From contig JAEWJV010000087.1 in NCBI GenBank assembly GCA_023386395.1, positions 1 to 5,831 of the forward strand: 5,831 bases of DNA. Direction: 5' to 3'. Within the stretch, counting starts at the first letter, position 1. Every line of letters starts with the position of its first letter. The position numbers were made by a program, and so were the translations under genes. This document shows positions 1 through 5,831 of the stretch, in pieces. Source of the DNA: Bacteroidota bacterium (lineage in GTDB: Bacteria > Bacteroidota > Bacteroidia > Chitinophagales > Chitinophagaceae). The notes beneath the pieces were generated by a model. That model saw only the letters and a program-made list of their open reading frames with translations, was not told the origin of the DNA and did not search any database.

Positions 1-559
1 GTTCAAAGTATAATTTCTTTACCAGGCCCAGTTGTTCGTCGGCGGTAATTTTAATATTATTATCGAGCCAGAAAGAATCAAGATCATTTTTAATAACGGC
101 GCGATTATATTTTGAACCATAGCCCAAACTATCCAGCCAGTGCTGCATGGTATCTTTACCAATTCTTCTTGCCACTTCCTGGTAGTAAGGAACGGCTGAT
201 AACTTAAAAGCCTGCTCCATGGTAAGGTCTTTATTCCATTCAGGATTGGGACGCACAACACCATCCCAGGGTAGCACCATTTTTTCGCCGGAAATAGCGC
301 CGGTTTGCAGGCCAATAAGTGAGTTAACAATCTTAAAGGTGGATGCAGGTAAATAAGCGCTGTCGGTAAATCTTTTCAAATTATAAATGGTAAACTGTGC
401 CTGCCCGTTATCAAACATGCCGAAAGTGCCCGTTACGTTATATTCATCAAAATACTTTTTCAGGCTGTTATCACTGGTAATGTTATTGCTGGAACAGGCT
501 GAAAAAAGAAGGGTGCCAAAAAGCAGGCAATAAAAACCTGAACGCTTAGTTACATGCAT
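1..559 (-). CDS. Class D (OXA-like) beta-lactamase or related serine acyl-enzyme, lipoprotein, 3' end missing
   Basis: The first 186 residues are in the window; the gene runs off the left edge. The N-terminus is a lipoprotein signal: basic residues (K5, R6), a hydrophobic stretch, then LLFSAC with the lipidated Cys at 22. The mature protein should therefore be anchored to a membrane facing the periplasm. Class D landmarks follow in order: PASTFKI with nucleophile S73 and K76 (the lysine carboxylated in class D enzymes), SAV at 121-123 (SxV motif), YGS at 147-149 where YGN is usual, and W164 in a FWL context matching the conserved omega-loop Trp. The final KTG/KSG motif lies outside the window. 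Expected chemistry is hydrolysis or binding of beta-lactams through a serine acyl-enzyme; a sensor or penicillin-binding role is not excluded. ATG 559 is the only start placing the signal peptide properly. No clear promoter is visible in the 47-base gap upstream, so it may be read from the DUF433-like gene or kbl. Confidence 0.88.
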   Translation of the reverse strand, partial: MHVTKRSGFYCLLFGTLLFSACSSNNITSDNSLKKYFDEYNVTGTFGMFDNGQAQFTIYNLKRFTDSAYLPASTFKIVNSLIGLQTGAISGEKMVLPWDGVVRPNPEWNKDLTMEQAFKLSAVPYYQEVARRIGKDTMQHWLDSLGYGSKYNRAVIKNDLDSFWLDNNIKITADEQLGLVKKLYFE

Positions 560-606
560 TATTTGCTGGTTTAAAAACTAACAGCTGCTAAATTTATAAC
601 GACTGT

Positions 607-804
607 TTATCGGGTTATAGAAACTGCTGTGGAACCAGCATACTTCATAGCCACCTTTATTTCTGCAGAAGAAAGTAACGGGTATTGATTGATAATTTGC
701 TCTTCAGTCATCCCGTTATCTAACATGTTAACCAGTTTCCAGAAAGGAAGGCCGGCTTCCATTAATTTCGGTTTTTCGCTTTCAGAACGAAGTAAAGTAT
801 TCAT
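607..804 (-). CDS. DUF433-like small protein (possible antitoxin-type or DNA-binding)
   Basis: This 65-residue protein has a core at about residues 19-56 that matches the DUF433 pattern as I know it: a GLPFWKLVNML helix in the place of the usual GTRIPV start, then NGMTEEQIINQYPLLSSAEI (D/N-G-M-T-x-E-x-I, a YP.L turn, and an E-I helix), then a final helix with MKYAG. DUF433 proteins are small helical, winged-helix-like proteins, some encoded beside PIN-like toxins as antitoxins. The usual N-terminal G-K-P-x-I-x-G segment is replaced by a charged SESEKPKLMEA stretch, so it is a divergent member. It starts 31 bases after the kbl stop codon and ends 47 bases before the beta-lactamase start, all on one strand. 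No toxin-sized partner is beside it. The sequence AAAGAGC, 6 bases upstream of the ATG, is at best a weak ribosome binding site. The coding call is fairly firm; any function is inference. Confidence 0.65.
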   Translation of the reverse strand: MNTLLRSESEKPKLMEAGLPFWKLVNMLDNGMTEEQIINQYPLLSSAEIKVAMKYAGSTAVSITR

Positions 805-835
805 CGGATTGCTCTTTGATTACGGCGTAAAGGTA

Positions 836-2029
836 TTACCCGTTTTTTATTACACCTAACTCTTTTCCAATTTTTGTGAAAGCTGTGATTGCTTTGTCAA
901 TATCTTTTATTTCGTGGGCGGCGCTCAACTGTACGCGTATCCTTGCCTGGCCTTTTGGTACCACGGGGTAAAAGAAGCCAATTACATAAATGCCTTCATC
1001 CAGCAATTTAGCTGCAAACTGTTGTGCCACAACGGCATCGTACAGCATTATTGGTACAATCGGGTGTTCGCCGGGCTTTATATCAAAACCGGCTTCTGTA
1101 ATTTTTTTCCTGAAATAAATAGTATTGCTTTCCAGTTTATCGCGCAGTTCAGTTGTTTCAGACAGCATATCAAAAACCGCAATGGATGCGCCCACAATGG
1201 CCGGTGCCAATGTATTAGAGAAAAGGTAAGGGCGGGAGCGCTGGCGCAGCATTTCAATAATTTCTTTTTTACCGCTGGTAAAACCGCCATTGGCGCCGCC
1301 GAGTGCTTTGCCCAGGGTGCCCGTAATAATATCAACCTTACCCATTACATTTTTATATTCATGTGTGCCGCGGCCTGTTTTTCCAAGAAACCCGGTTGAA
1401 TGACTGTCGTCAATCATTACCACGGCATCATATTTTTCGGCCAGTTCGCAAATAATATCCAATTGCGCAATAGTGCCGTCCATACTGAAGGACCCGTCTG
1501 TTACAATGATGCGGCTGCGCAAATGGGCAGCATCAATCAGCTTCGCCTCAAGGTCTTCCATGTTATTATGCTCGTAACGGTAGCGTTGCGCCTTACATAA
1601 ACGCACGCCGTCAATTACAGAAGCATGATTTAAAGCATCGCTTATAATAGCGTCCTGCTCATTAAATAAAGGTTCAAAAACACCGCCATTGGCATCAAAG
1701 GCAGCACAGTATAAAATAGTATCTTCTGTGCCTAAAAAATCAGCTATCTTCTTTTCAAGCTCTTTATGAATATCCTGCGTGCCGCAAATAAAACGCACGC
1801 TGCTTAAGCCATAGCCATGTGTTTCTATGGCCTTGTGTGCGGCTTCTATAACTTTTGGGTGAGAAGACAAGCCGAGATAATTGTTGGCACAGAAATTCAA
1901 AACTTTTTTCTCGTTCACGGTAATTTCAGCGCCCTGCGGGCTGGTAATAATGCGTTCCTTTTTAAACAAACCGGAAGACTCTATTTCCAGCAATTCGGCC
2001 TGGATGCGATTAGTAAAACTTTCATTCAT
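836..2029 (-). CDS. kbl: Glycine C-acetyltransferase (2-amino-3-ketobutyrate CoA ligase)
   Basis: This is a PLP-dependent cytosolic enzyme of the alpha-oxoamine synthase family. It cleaves 2-amino-3-oxobutyrate with CoA to glycine and acetyl-CoA, the second step of threonine breakdown after threonine dehydrogenase. The 397-residue length is almost that of E. coli Kbl (398), and the two align almost without gaps as I recall the E. coli sequence. Landmarks: NFCANNYLGL at 46-55, SVRFICGTQD at 77-86, DALNHAS with H135 (the PLP-stacking His), DDSH at 207-210, the PLP-binding lysine K241 in GTLGKALGG, LRQRSRPYLFSN at 261-272, and the C-terminal GFFYPVVPKGQARIR. The SVRFICGTQ and FYPVVPKGQARIR segments favour Kbl over the related serine palmitoyltransferase, which Bacteroidota also carry. 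The first ATG gives a family-standard N-terminus. It is the first gene of a possible minus-strand unit; a threonine dehydrogenase gene is not in the window. Confidence 0.96.
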   Translation of the reverse strand: MNESFTNRIQAELLEIESSGLFKKERIITSPQGAEITVNEKKVLNFCANNYLGLSSHPKVIEAAHKAIETHGYGLSSVRFICGTQDIHKELEKKIADFLGTEDTILYCAAFDANGGVFEPLFNEQDAIISDALNHASVIDGVRLCKAQRYRYEHNNMEDLEAKLIDAAHLRSRIIVTDGSFSMDGTIAQLDIICELAEKYDAVVMIDDSHSTGFLGKTGRGTHEYKNVMGKVDIITGTLGKALGGANGGFTSGKKEIIEMLRQRSRPYLFSNTLAPAIVGASIAVFDMLSETTELRDKLESNTIYFRKKITEAGFDIKPGEHPIVPIMLYDAVVAQQFAAKLLDEGIYVIGFFYPVVPKGQARIRVQLSAAHEIKDIDKAITAFTKIGKELGVIKNG

Positions 2030-2051
2030 AACCTGTATAATTAAGAAGAGG

Positions 2052-2059
2052 CAAACCTA
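2052..2059 (-). promoter_or_regulatory. Candidate -7 promoter element for kbl
   Basis: Read on the minus strand this is TAGGTTTG, an exact match to the Bacteroidota -7 consensus TAnnTTTG. It ends 22 bases upstream of the kbl ATG, which would give a leader of roughly 15-20 bases. I do not see a convincing TTG at the -33 position, so the call rests on one element and its location. Confidence 0.4.
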
Positions 2060-2132
2060 ATACAATTGTTGATAAGCCTGCATCAGCATTGTTTTGTTTT
2101 TTTTAACAGCGGAAATTTTATAAACTGTTTAA

Positions 2133-2387
2133 TTTACGACTACATTCGTAGCCAAATTAATTACCATCCGCTACTTAAGAAATATACCGGTTTTTATTGC
2201 TGCCGCATTATTAGCAGCTACGTTTTTATTTATTGCATTTACCTCGCAAAAGCAAAGCCTGCAACCCGCTGCTCCCATATTAAAAACAAGCAGTCCGGGT
2301 TCGAAAATAAAAGCAGATAACAACAAGAAAAATTCAGTTATGAAAAGGTTTATTTCCTGCGTGGAAATGAGAAGATATTTATATTAA
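2133..2387 (+). pseudogene. Possible remnant of a membrane-protein gene (open frame with one transmembrane segment, no standard start)
   Basis: The frame is open for 84 codons between in-frame TAA codons at 2130 and 2385. From about 2169 it reads RYLRNIPVFIAAALLAATF, continuing hydrophobic through LFIAFTS. A polar linker rich in Q, P, S, K and N follows (to about 2340), then MKRFISCVEMRRYLY and stop. The basic-then-hydrophobic-then-polar pattern looks like a real membrane anchor rather than random translation. However, no ATG, GTG or TTG occurs in frame before the hydrophobic part; the first ATG is at 2340. It could be a decayed 3' piece of a larger gene (the C-terminal membrane segment of a BlaR1/M56-type protein is one guess, prompted by the BlaI-like site in front), a small protein with a rare start such as ATT 2160, or chance. 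Confidence 0.3.
2140..2151. promoter_or_regulatory. BlaI/MecI-operator-like inverted repeat
   Basis: The sequence CTACATTCGTAG has CTAC/GTAG arms around four bases. It contains TACATTCGTA, one mismatch from the TACA-N2-TGTA pattern of BlaI/MecI family operators. An overlapping second inverted repeat, TACGA-N6-TCGTA, spans 2135-2150. It lies about 110 bases upstream of the kbl start and about 315 bases before the plus-strand flavoprotein gene. No BlaI regulator gene is in the window. The assignment is by motif likeness only. Confidence 0.35.
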
Positions 2388-2416
2388 TTTTTCCTGTAAC
2401 AGCACTATCTTTCGCT

Positions 2417-2438
2417 TAAATAATTTTATCCTTATTTA
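2417..2438. repeat. AT-only inverted repeat upstream of the flavoprotein gene
   Basis: TAAATAA and TTATTTA form a perfect 7-base inverted repeat around an 8-base spacer, 28 bases before the ATG at 2467. It could be an operator, but in DNA this AT-rich a chance match is quite likely. It contains no G or C in the arms and would be a poor terminator. Confidence 0.25.
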
Positions 2439-2466
2439 TTAACCCGCTTTGTTTTATTTTGGGTTG

Positions 2467-3423
2467 ATGACAAACTTTTCTAACCGCATTACACAGCTTT
2501 TTAATATTGATTATCCTATCATTCAGGCCGGCATGGTTTGGACAAGCGGCTGGAAGCTTGCCAGCGCGGTAAGTAATGCAGGTGCATTGGGCTTAATTGG
2601 CAGCGGAAGCATGTATCCTGATGTATTGCTTCAACACATCCGCCAATGCAAAGCAGCCACGGTAAAGCCTTTTGGCGTAAATATTCCGCTTTTATATCCC
2701 GATATAGAAAAGCATATTCAAACTGTAATTGATGAAGGTGTAAAAATTGTTTTTACGAGCGCCGGTAATCCTAAAACATGGACGCCGGTTTTAAAACAAC
2801 ATGGTATAACTGTGGTGCATGTGGTAAGCAGCAGCATATTTGCTAAAAAAGCGGAAGCTGCAGGCTGCGATGCGGTGGTAGCTGAAGGCTTTGAGGCCGG
2901 TGGCCATAATGGGAGGGAAGAAACCACTACAATGGTTTTAGTTCCGCTTGTGAAAGAAGCAGTGAAAATTCCGGTGCTGGCTGCGGGCGGCATTGCAACT
3001 GGCCGGCAAATGCTGGCAGCTATGATTTTAGGCGCCGATGGTGTGCAGGTAGGCAGCCGCTTTGTATGCAGCAACGAAGCTTCCAATCATATAAAGTTTA
3101 AAGAAGCAGTTGTAAATAGCAAGGAAGGAGATACGATGCTGAGTATGAAAAAAGTAGTGCCGGTGCGGTTACTTAAAAATGATTTCTTTGAGGCAATAAA
3201 AGAAGCTGAAATGCGTGGCGCAACCAGGGAAGAACTTGCGGCAATATTAGGGCATGGCCGTGCAAAAAAAGGCATGCTGGAAGGAGAACTTGATGGAGGC
3301 GAACTGGAAATTGGAGCGGTAAGCGCTTTAATAAATGATATAAAACCCGCTGCTGATATTGTACACGATATATGGAATGAATTTAATGCAGCAGCAGACA
3401 ATATTTTTTATTTCACCCGCTGA
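2467..3423 (+). CDS. Nitronate monooxygenase / FabK-like FMN-dependent oxidoreductase (NPD family)
   Basis: This 318-residue cytosolic TIM-barrel flavoprotein has the layout of the NPD/FabK group (S. pneumoniae FabK is about 324). Landmarks: RITQLFNIDYPIIQAGM at 7-23, the family N-terminal motif; NAGALGLIG at 37-45; KPFGVNI at 67-73; AEGFEAGGHNG at 139-149 with the likely catalytic H147; AAGGIATG at 172-179 and GADGVQVGSRF at 189-199, the FMN-phosphate region. A C-terminal G-x-L-D-G-G-x-L-x-x-G segment is also seen in FabK. Two roles are possible: oxidation of alkyl nitronates (detoxification) or enoyl-ACP reduction in fatty acid synthesis. The sequence does not decide between them. ATG 2467 is preferred over TTG 2449 because the conserved domain begins right after it; no Shine-Dalgarno is visible. 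Its 3' end overlaps the convergent DUF2339 gene by 11 bases. Confidence 0.9.
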   Translation: MTNFSNRITQLFNIDYPIIQAGMVWTSGWKLASAVSNAGALGLIGSGSMYPDVLLQHIRQCKAATVKPFGVNIPLLYPDIEKHIQTVIDEGVKIVFTSAGNPKTWTPVLKQHGITVVHVVSSSIFAKKAEAAGCDAVVAEGFEAGGHNGREETTTMVLVPLVKEAVKIPVLAAGGIATGRQMLAAMILGADGVQVGSRFVCSNEASNHIKFKEAVVNSKEGDTMLSMKKVVPVRLLKNDFFEAIKEAEMRGATREELAAILGHGRAKKGMLEGELDGGELEIGAVSALINDIKPAADIVHDIWNEFNAAADNIFYFTR

Positions 3424-4798
3424 TGTTTGTTTTATTTTCATCATCTGCAAATAAAACGGCTTTAAATTTTTGATAGAAGAAAGAAAGCAGGAGCAGCAAT
3501 GTGCCAATGGTTATGTAAGCAATAATCTTTTGAACGGCGGTAAAGAATATACTATCTAATAAAACCAGTTTTAAGAGCGTAATCCCTACAAGTAAAATGG
3601 CAGCCAGCCTTGGCCATACTGTTTTTGTTATAATGCCAAGTATAAATACAATTATGGCAAGCAGCGTCCACAGCATAGTAATGGCTAAGCCGCTGCATTG
3701 TATGCCTATCCATAAAACAGCAAGCAAAAGTGCAGTTGCATAATGTATGCGGTTAAGCACTTTCTCATCGTGAAAGAAATTATTGCCTGCTATAGCAAAA
3801 ACAAAAAACAACAAAGCACAAAAAGCTGTAACAGCCGCTGCATTTGTATTAGAAGAAGATGCACTGAAAATGGCAAGCAGTGAAATAAAAAGCGCAAAAT
3901 TATTAATAAGCACATGCAGCAGTTGCTGATTGCTTAACCTTGTTTTTCTCGTTATGGTAAATGCAAAAGCGCTCAGCAGAAATAAAACAAAATAAATGCC
4001 CATAAAAACAACTGCATAAAACCGGAAGGCTTCTTTGTACCTGGCAAGCAACCATCCAATGAAAAAACTCCATGTAATAACCAGTGCAAGCAGGTTTAAT
4101 AATTTCCATGAACGCTTAAAAGATATAATAAGTATGCCTGCATTCATTACGAGTATATAGCTAAACAGCAAGATATAGTTTTCATGATTGGTGCTGATGA
4201 GAATGGGAATGGCATAAGCGCCAACCATGCCAACAACCGCAATCTCCTGCCGGTTGTATTGTAATGACCTGCTTGCTGTATAAATTGCAATTACCGCCAT
4301 TATAACAAAGCAGAATATTTGCGAAATGAAATCGTAATAAGTGAATGCGCCATACGTTGTAAAATACATGGAAGCCATCGCGCCACTGAACAGTATGGCG
4401 CTAAAACCTTCATAATTTTTCTTTAGCATGAACGACAGCAAAAGCAATGCAGCGCTTGCTGAATAAGCAAGTATGATTCTTACAAACGGCGTGATGAGGT
4501 TTTTATCAATTGCATATTTTACGCCTATGGAAATACCAATCAGCAATACGACTATACCTACAAGGTTAATGATCTTTAAACCTATAAAATTTTCAACCGA
4601 ACGTTGCGAAGCAATATTTTTTTTCGCTGCTTGTACTGCTGATGCAGCAGGCGCGGGCAATTTGGCAGAACCAACAGAACGGTTATCACTTTCATTTATC
4701 TGGCGCTGCATTTGCATTAATTCTTCCTGCACCTGTTGTAACTGGTTCGATAATTTATTCACCTGCTGTTTCAGCTCATCCATTTCGCTTAAAGCCAT
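3413..4798 (-). CDS. DUF2339 family multi-pass membrane protein
   Basis: From ATG 4798 the product has 461 residues. Residues 5-36 form a Gln/Leu-rich coiled coil (MDELKQQVNKLSNQLQQ and on), followed by an A/P/S/Q linker to about residue 65. Then comes ENFIGLKIINLVGIVVLLIG at 69-88, the typical opening of Bacteroidota DUF2339 proteins, and about 14 predicted membrane helices up to the end. The SGAMASMYFTTYGAF stretch and the C-terminal LLKLVLLDS...LLLLLSFFYQKFK block also fit the family. DUF2339 has no established function. Family members I know are often 700 residues or more, so this one appears short in the middle while keeping both ends. An upstream in-frame ATG at 4873 would add 25 residues rich in F, K and N that do not resemble the family; ATG 4783 (MDELK) is another option. 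The gene is divergent from the symporter gene and convergent with the flavoprotein gene. Confidence 0.88.
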   Translation of the reverse strand: MALSEMDELKQQVNKLSNQLQQVQEELMQMQRQINESDNRSVGSAKLPAPAASAVQAAKKNIASQRSVENFIGLKIINLVGIVVLLIGISIGVKYAIDKNLITPFVRIILAYSASAALLLLSFMLKKNYEGFSAILFSGAMASMYFTTYGAFTYYDFISQIFCFVIMAVIAIYTASRSLQYNRQEIAVVGMVGAYAIPILISTNHENYILLFSYILVMNAGILIISFKRSWKLLNLLALVITWSFFIGWLLARYKEAFRFYAVVFMGIYFVLFLLSAFAFTITRKTRLSNQQLLHVLINNFALFISLLAIFSASSSNTNAAAVTAFCALLFFVFAIAGNNFFHDEKVLNRIHYATALLLAVLWIGIQCSGLAITMLWTLLAIIVFILGIITKTVWPRLAAILLVGITLLKLVLLDSIFFTAVQKIIAYITIGTLLLLLSFFYQKFKAVLFADDENKTNISG

Positions 4799-4864
4799 AT
4801 TCGATGTTAAGAATTTTAAATTAAAGCAAAACCATTTACTAAAATAATGCTTATTAAAAACGAA

Positions 4865-4881
4865 GGCATGCATTTAATGCC
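4865..4881. repeat. Inverted repeat in the divergent promoter region
   Basis: GGCAT and ATGCC form a 5-base inverted repeat around 7 bases, within the 126-base gap between the divergent DUF2339 and symporter genes. Its position suits an operator, but the arms are short. No consensus TAnnTTTG element was found for either gene in this gap; the nearest is TGGTTTTG read on the minus strand, with one mismatch. Confidence 0.25.
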
Positions 4882-4924
4882 GCTGTAATTCTTCCTGAAC
4901 TTATAATTAAGTTATTATTGTCTT

Positions 4925-5831
4925 GTGAAAAAATTATTTACCAATTTAACCTTCTGGGTGCTTGTTGCCATAACAGCCGGTGCACTGTTAGGAAATTTCT
5001 ATCCTGGCACCGCAATAAAAATGAAGGTCCTCGGTGATTATTTCATCCTATTGATTAAATATTTTATTTACCCTATCATTTTCTTAACCATATCGCTTGG
5101 CATCAGCAATATGGGCGACCTGAAAAAAACAGGCCGCGTAGGCGGCAAGGCATTGCTGTATTTTGAAATAGTAACCACGTTTGCCTTATTAATTGGCATT
5201 ATCGTTTCCCATTTTATACAACCGGGCCGCGGCGTTGACATTTCATCCATAAAAGGCGGCAATATTTCTGCATATATAAAAGAATCAAACGAATTTAGCT
5301 GGCTCCAGTTTTTTAAAGATAATCCAACGCTCCAGATATTAATCGTTGCCGTAATTTTTGGAATATGGTTAAGCGGGTATAACAAAAAAGAAATCATTAT
5401 TGCACCGCTTACCAATATTTCAAGATATATTTTTAAAGCTTTGCATTTAGTAATGCTGCTGGCGCCACTCGGCGCTTTTGGCGGCATGGCTTATACCATA
5501 GGTAAGTTTGGCCTGCATACATTATTGCCTTTAATAAGGTTGATGATAAGCGTTTATATTACCTGTTTGTGTTTCATTTTTATTGTGCTTGGTTTAATGC
5601 TGCAGTATTATAAGATCAGCATACTTAAATTTTTAAAATACATACGCGCCGAGCTTTTAATCGTATTAGGTACCTCCTCATCAGAAGTGGCGCTGCCCTC
5701 ATTGATTGAAAAGCTGGAACGTATGGGTTGTACTAAATCAGTTACAGGACTGGTGGTGCCTGCAGGTTATTCTTTCAATCTTGATGGCACAACCATCTAT
5801 CTTTCTATGGCGGTAATGTTTCTTGCACAGG
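4925..5831 (+). CDS. DctA-like dicarboxylate:cation symporter (DAACS/SLC1-type family), 3' end missing
   Basis: The first 302 residues are present; the gene runs off the right edge (E. coli DctA is about 428). The protein is an inner-membrane secondary transporter with the elevator fold, expected to import C4-dicarboxylates or acidic amino acids with H+ or Na+. Landmarks: LLGNFYPG at 21-28, a GDYFILLIKYFIYPIIFLT block at 37-55, LLYFEIVTTFALLIG at 77-91, LAPLGAFGGMAYTIGKFG at 179-196, the serine-rich re-entrant hairpin ELLIVLGTSSSEVALP at 243-258, and GYSFNLDGTTIYL at 281-293 with the substrate/ion-binding NLDGT at 285-289. NLDGT and RAELLIVLGTSSSE are closest to DctA, against the NMDGT usual in GltP/GltT. 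The start is GTG: an in-frame TAA lies at 4904 and no ATG falls between, while VKKLF aligns with the family N-terminus. The loop at about 103-145 is some 12 residues shorter than in E. coli DctA. Substrate is inferred. Confidence 0.93.
   Translation, partial: MKKLFTNLTFWVLVAITAGALLGNFYPGTAIKMKVLGDYFILLIKYFIYPIIFLTISLGISNMGDLKKTGRVGGKALLYFEIVTTFALLIGIIVSHFIQPGRGVDISSIKGGNISAYIKESNEFSWLQFFKDNPTLQILIVAVIFGIWLSGYNKKEIIIAPLTNISRYIFKALHLVMLLAPLGAFGGMAYTIGKFGLHTLLPLIRLMISVYITCLCFIFIVLGLMLQYYKISILKFLKYIRAELLIVLGTSSSEVALPSLIEKLERMGCTKSVTGLVVPAGYSFNLDGTTIYLSMAVMFLAQ

Larger units (their letters stand above)
2030..2466. other. AT-rich intergenic region between divergent kbl and the nitronate monooxygenase-like gene
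   Basis: This stretch of about 440 bases holds no complete gene that I can support. It should carry the promoters of both flanking genes. Inside it are the candidate kbl -7 element, a T8 run at 2097-2104 with no strong stem in front of it, a BlaI-operator-like inverted repeat (2140-2151), an open frame with a transmembrane segment (2133-2387), and an AT-only inverted repeat (2417-2438). Two imperfect -7-like matches lie before the plus-strand gene (TAATTTTA at 2421-2428, TATTTTGG at 2455-2462), but neither is good enough to call. Confidence 0.6.

Noticed and set aside
19..330. Open frame of 103 codons on the minus strand
   Set aside because: It is a different frame inside the class D beta-lactamase gene, whose own frame carries the STFK, SAV and Trp landmarks.
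914..1600. Plus-strand open frames at 914-1399 and 1400-1600
   Set aside because: They lie opposite kbl, which is nearly full-length against E. coli Kbl; their translations look like antisense sequence (rich in Cys, His and Phe).
2070..2104. Possible intrinsic terminator before the T8 run
   Set aside because: The only stem found (TGAT/ATCA, 4 bases) is too weak, and no gene ends nearby on the plus strand.
2066..2320. Plus-strand frame of 84 codons starting at TTG
   Set aside because: The translation is rich in Cys, Tyr and His with no recognisable domain, and it overlaps the more protein-like frame at 2133-2387.
2449..2466. TTG 2449 as start of the flavoprotein gene
   Set aside because: The added MFYFGL residues do not fit the family; ATG 2467 sits directly before the conserved RITQLFNIDYPI motif.
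4799..4873. ATG 4873 as start of the DUF2339 gene
   Set aside because: The extra 25 residues are unlike the family, and ATG 4798 directly precedes the coiled coil; codon choice there looks like AT-rich leader sequence.
5068..5487. Minus-strand frame of 139 codons
   Set aside because: It is antisense to the DctA-like gene, which shows the family motifs continuously across this stretch.
1..5831. CRISPR arrays, tRNA or rRNA genes, insertion sequences
   Set aside because: No regularly spaced repeats, cloverleaf-like segments, rRNA sequence or transposase genes were seen on either strand.

Overview
The window looks like chromosomal DNA from a Bacteroidota bacterium, probably a Chitinophagaceae-like lineage. 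The base composition is moderately AT-rich, start codons lack clear Shine-Dalgarno sequences, and one gene start has a good match to the Bacteroidota -7 promoter element (TAnnTTTG). The DUF2339 membrane protein and the FabK-like flavoprotein also have the style of that phylum. This placement comes from reading the sequence only, with no database comparison.

Left block (1-2029, all minus strand). Read in the direction of transcription it holds kbl (glycine C-acetyltransferase, threonine catabolism), a 65-residue DUF433-like protein, and a lipoprotein class D beta-lactamase homologue cut off by the window edge. The gaps are only 32 and 47 bases, so the three could be one transcription unit, although their functions are not obviously related.

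Middle gap (2030-2466). This AT-rich region of about 440 bases separates kbl from a plus-strand gene. It holds a candidate kbl promoter, a BlaI/MecI-operator-like inverted repeat, and an open frame encoding a convincing transmembrane segment but lacking a standard start codon in front of it. I read this frame as a possible gene remnant.

Right block (2467-5831). An FMN-dependent nitronate monooxygenase/FabK-like protein (plus) meets a DUF2339 multi-pass membrane protein (minus) tail to tail, with an 11-base overlap of the coding regions. The DUF2339 gene is divergent from a DctA-like dicarboxylate:cation symporter gene (plus), which begins with GTG and runs off the right edge.

The genes are mostly metabolic and membrane housekeeping functions, and no single pathway ties them together. 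I do not see a clear undescribed system. The items most worth checking are the class D enzyme with a YGS third motif, the orphan DUF433 gene beside it, the BlaI-type site with no blaI gene in view, the short DUF2339 protein, and the shortened loop in the symporter.
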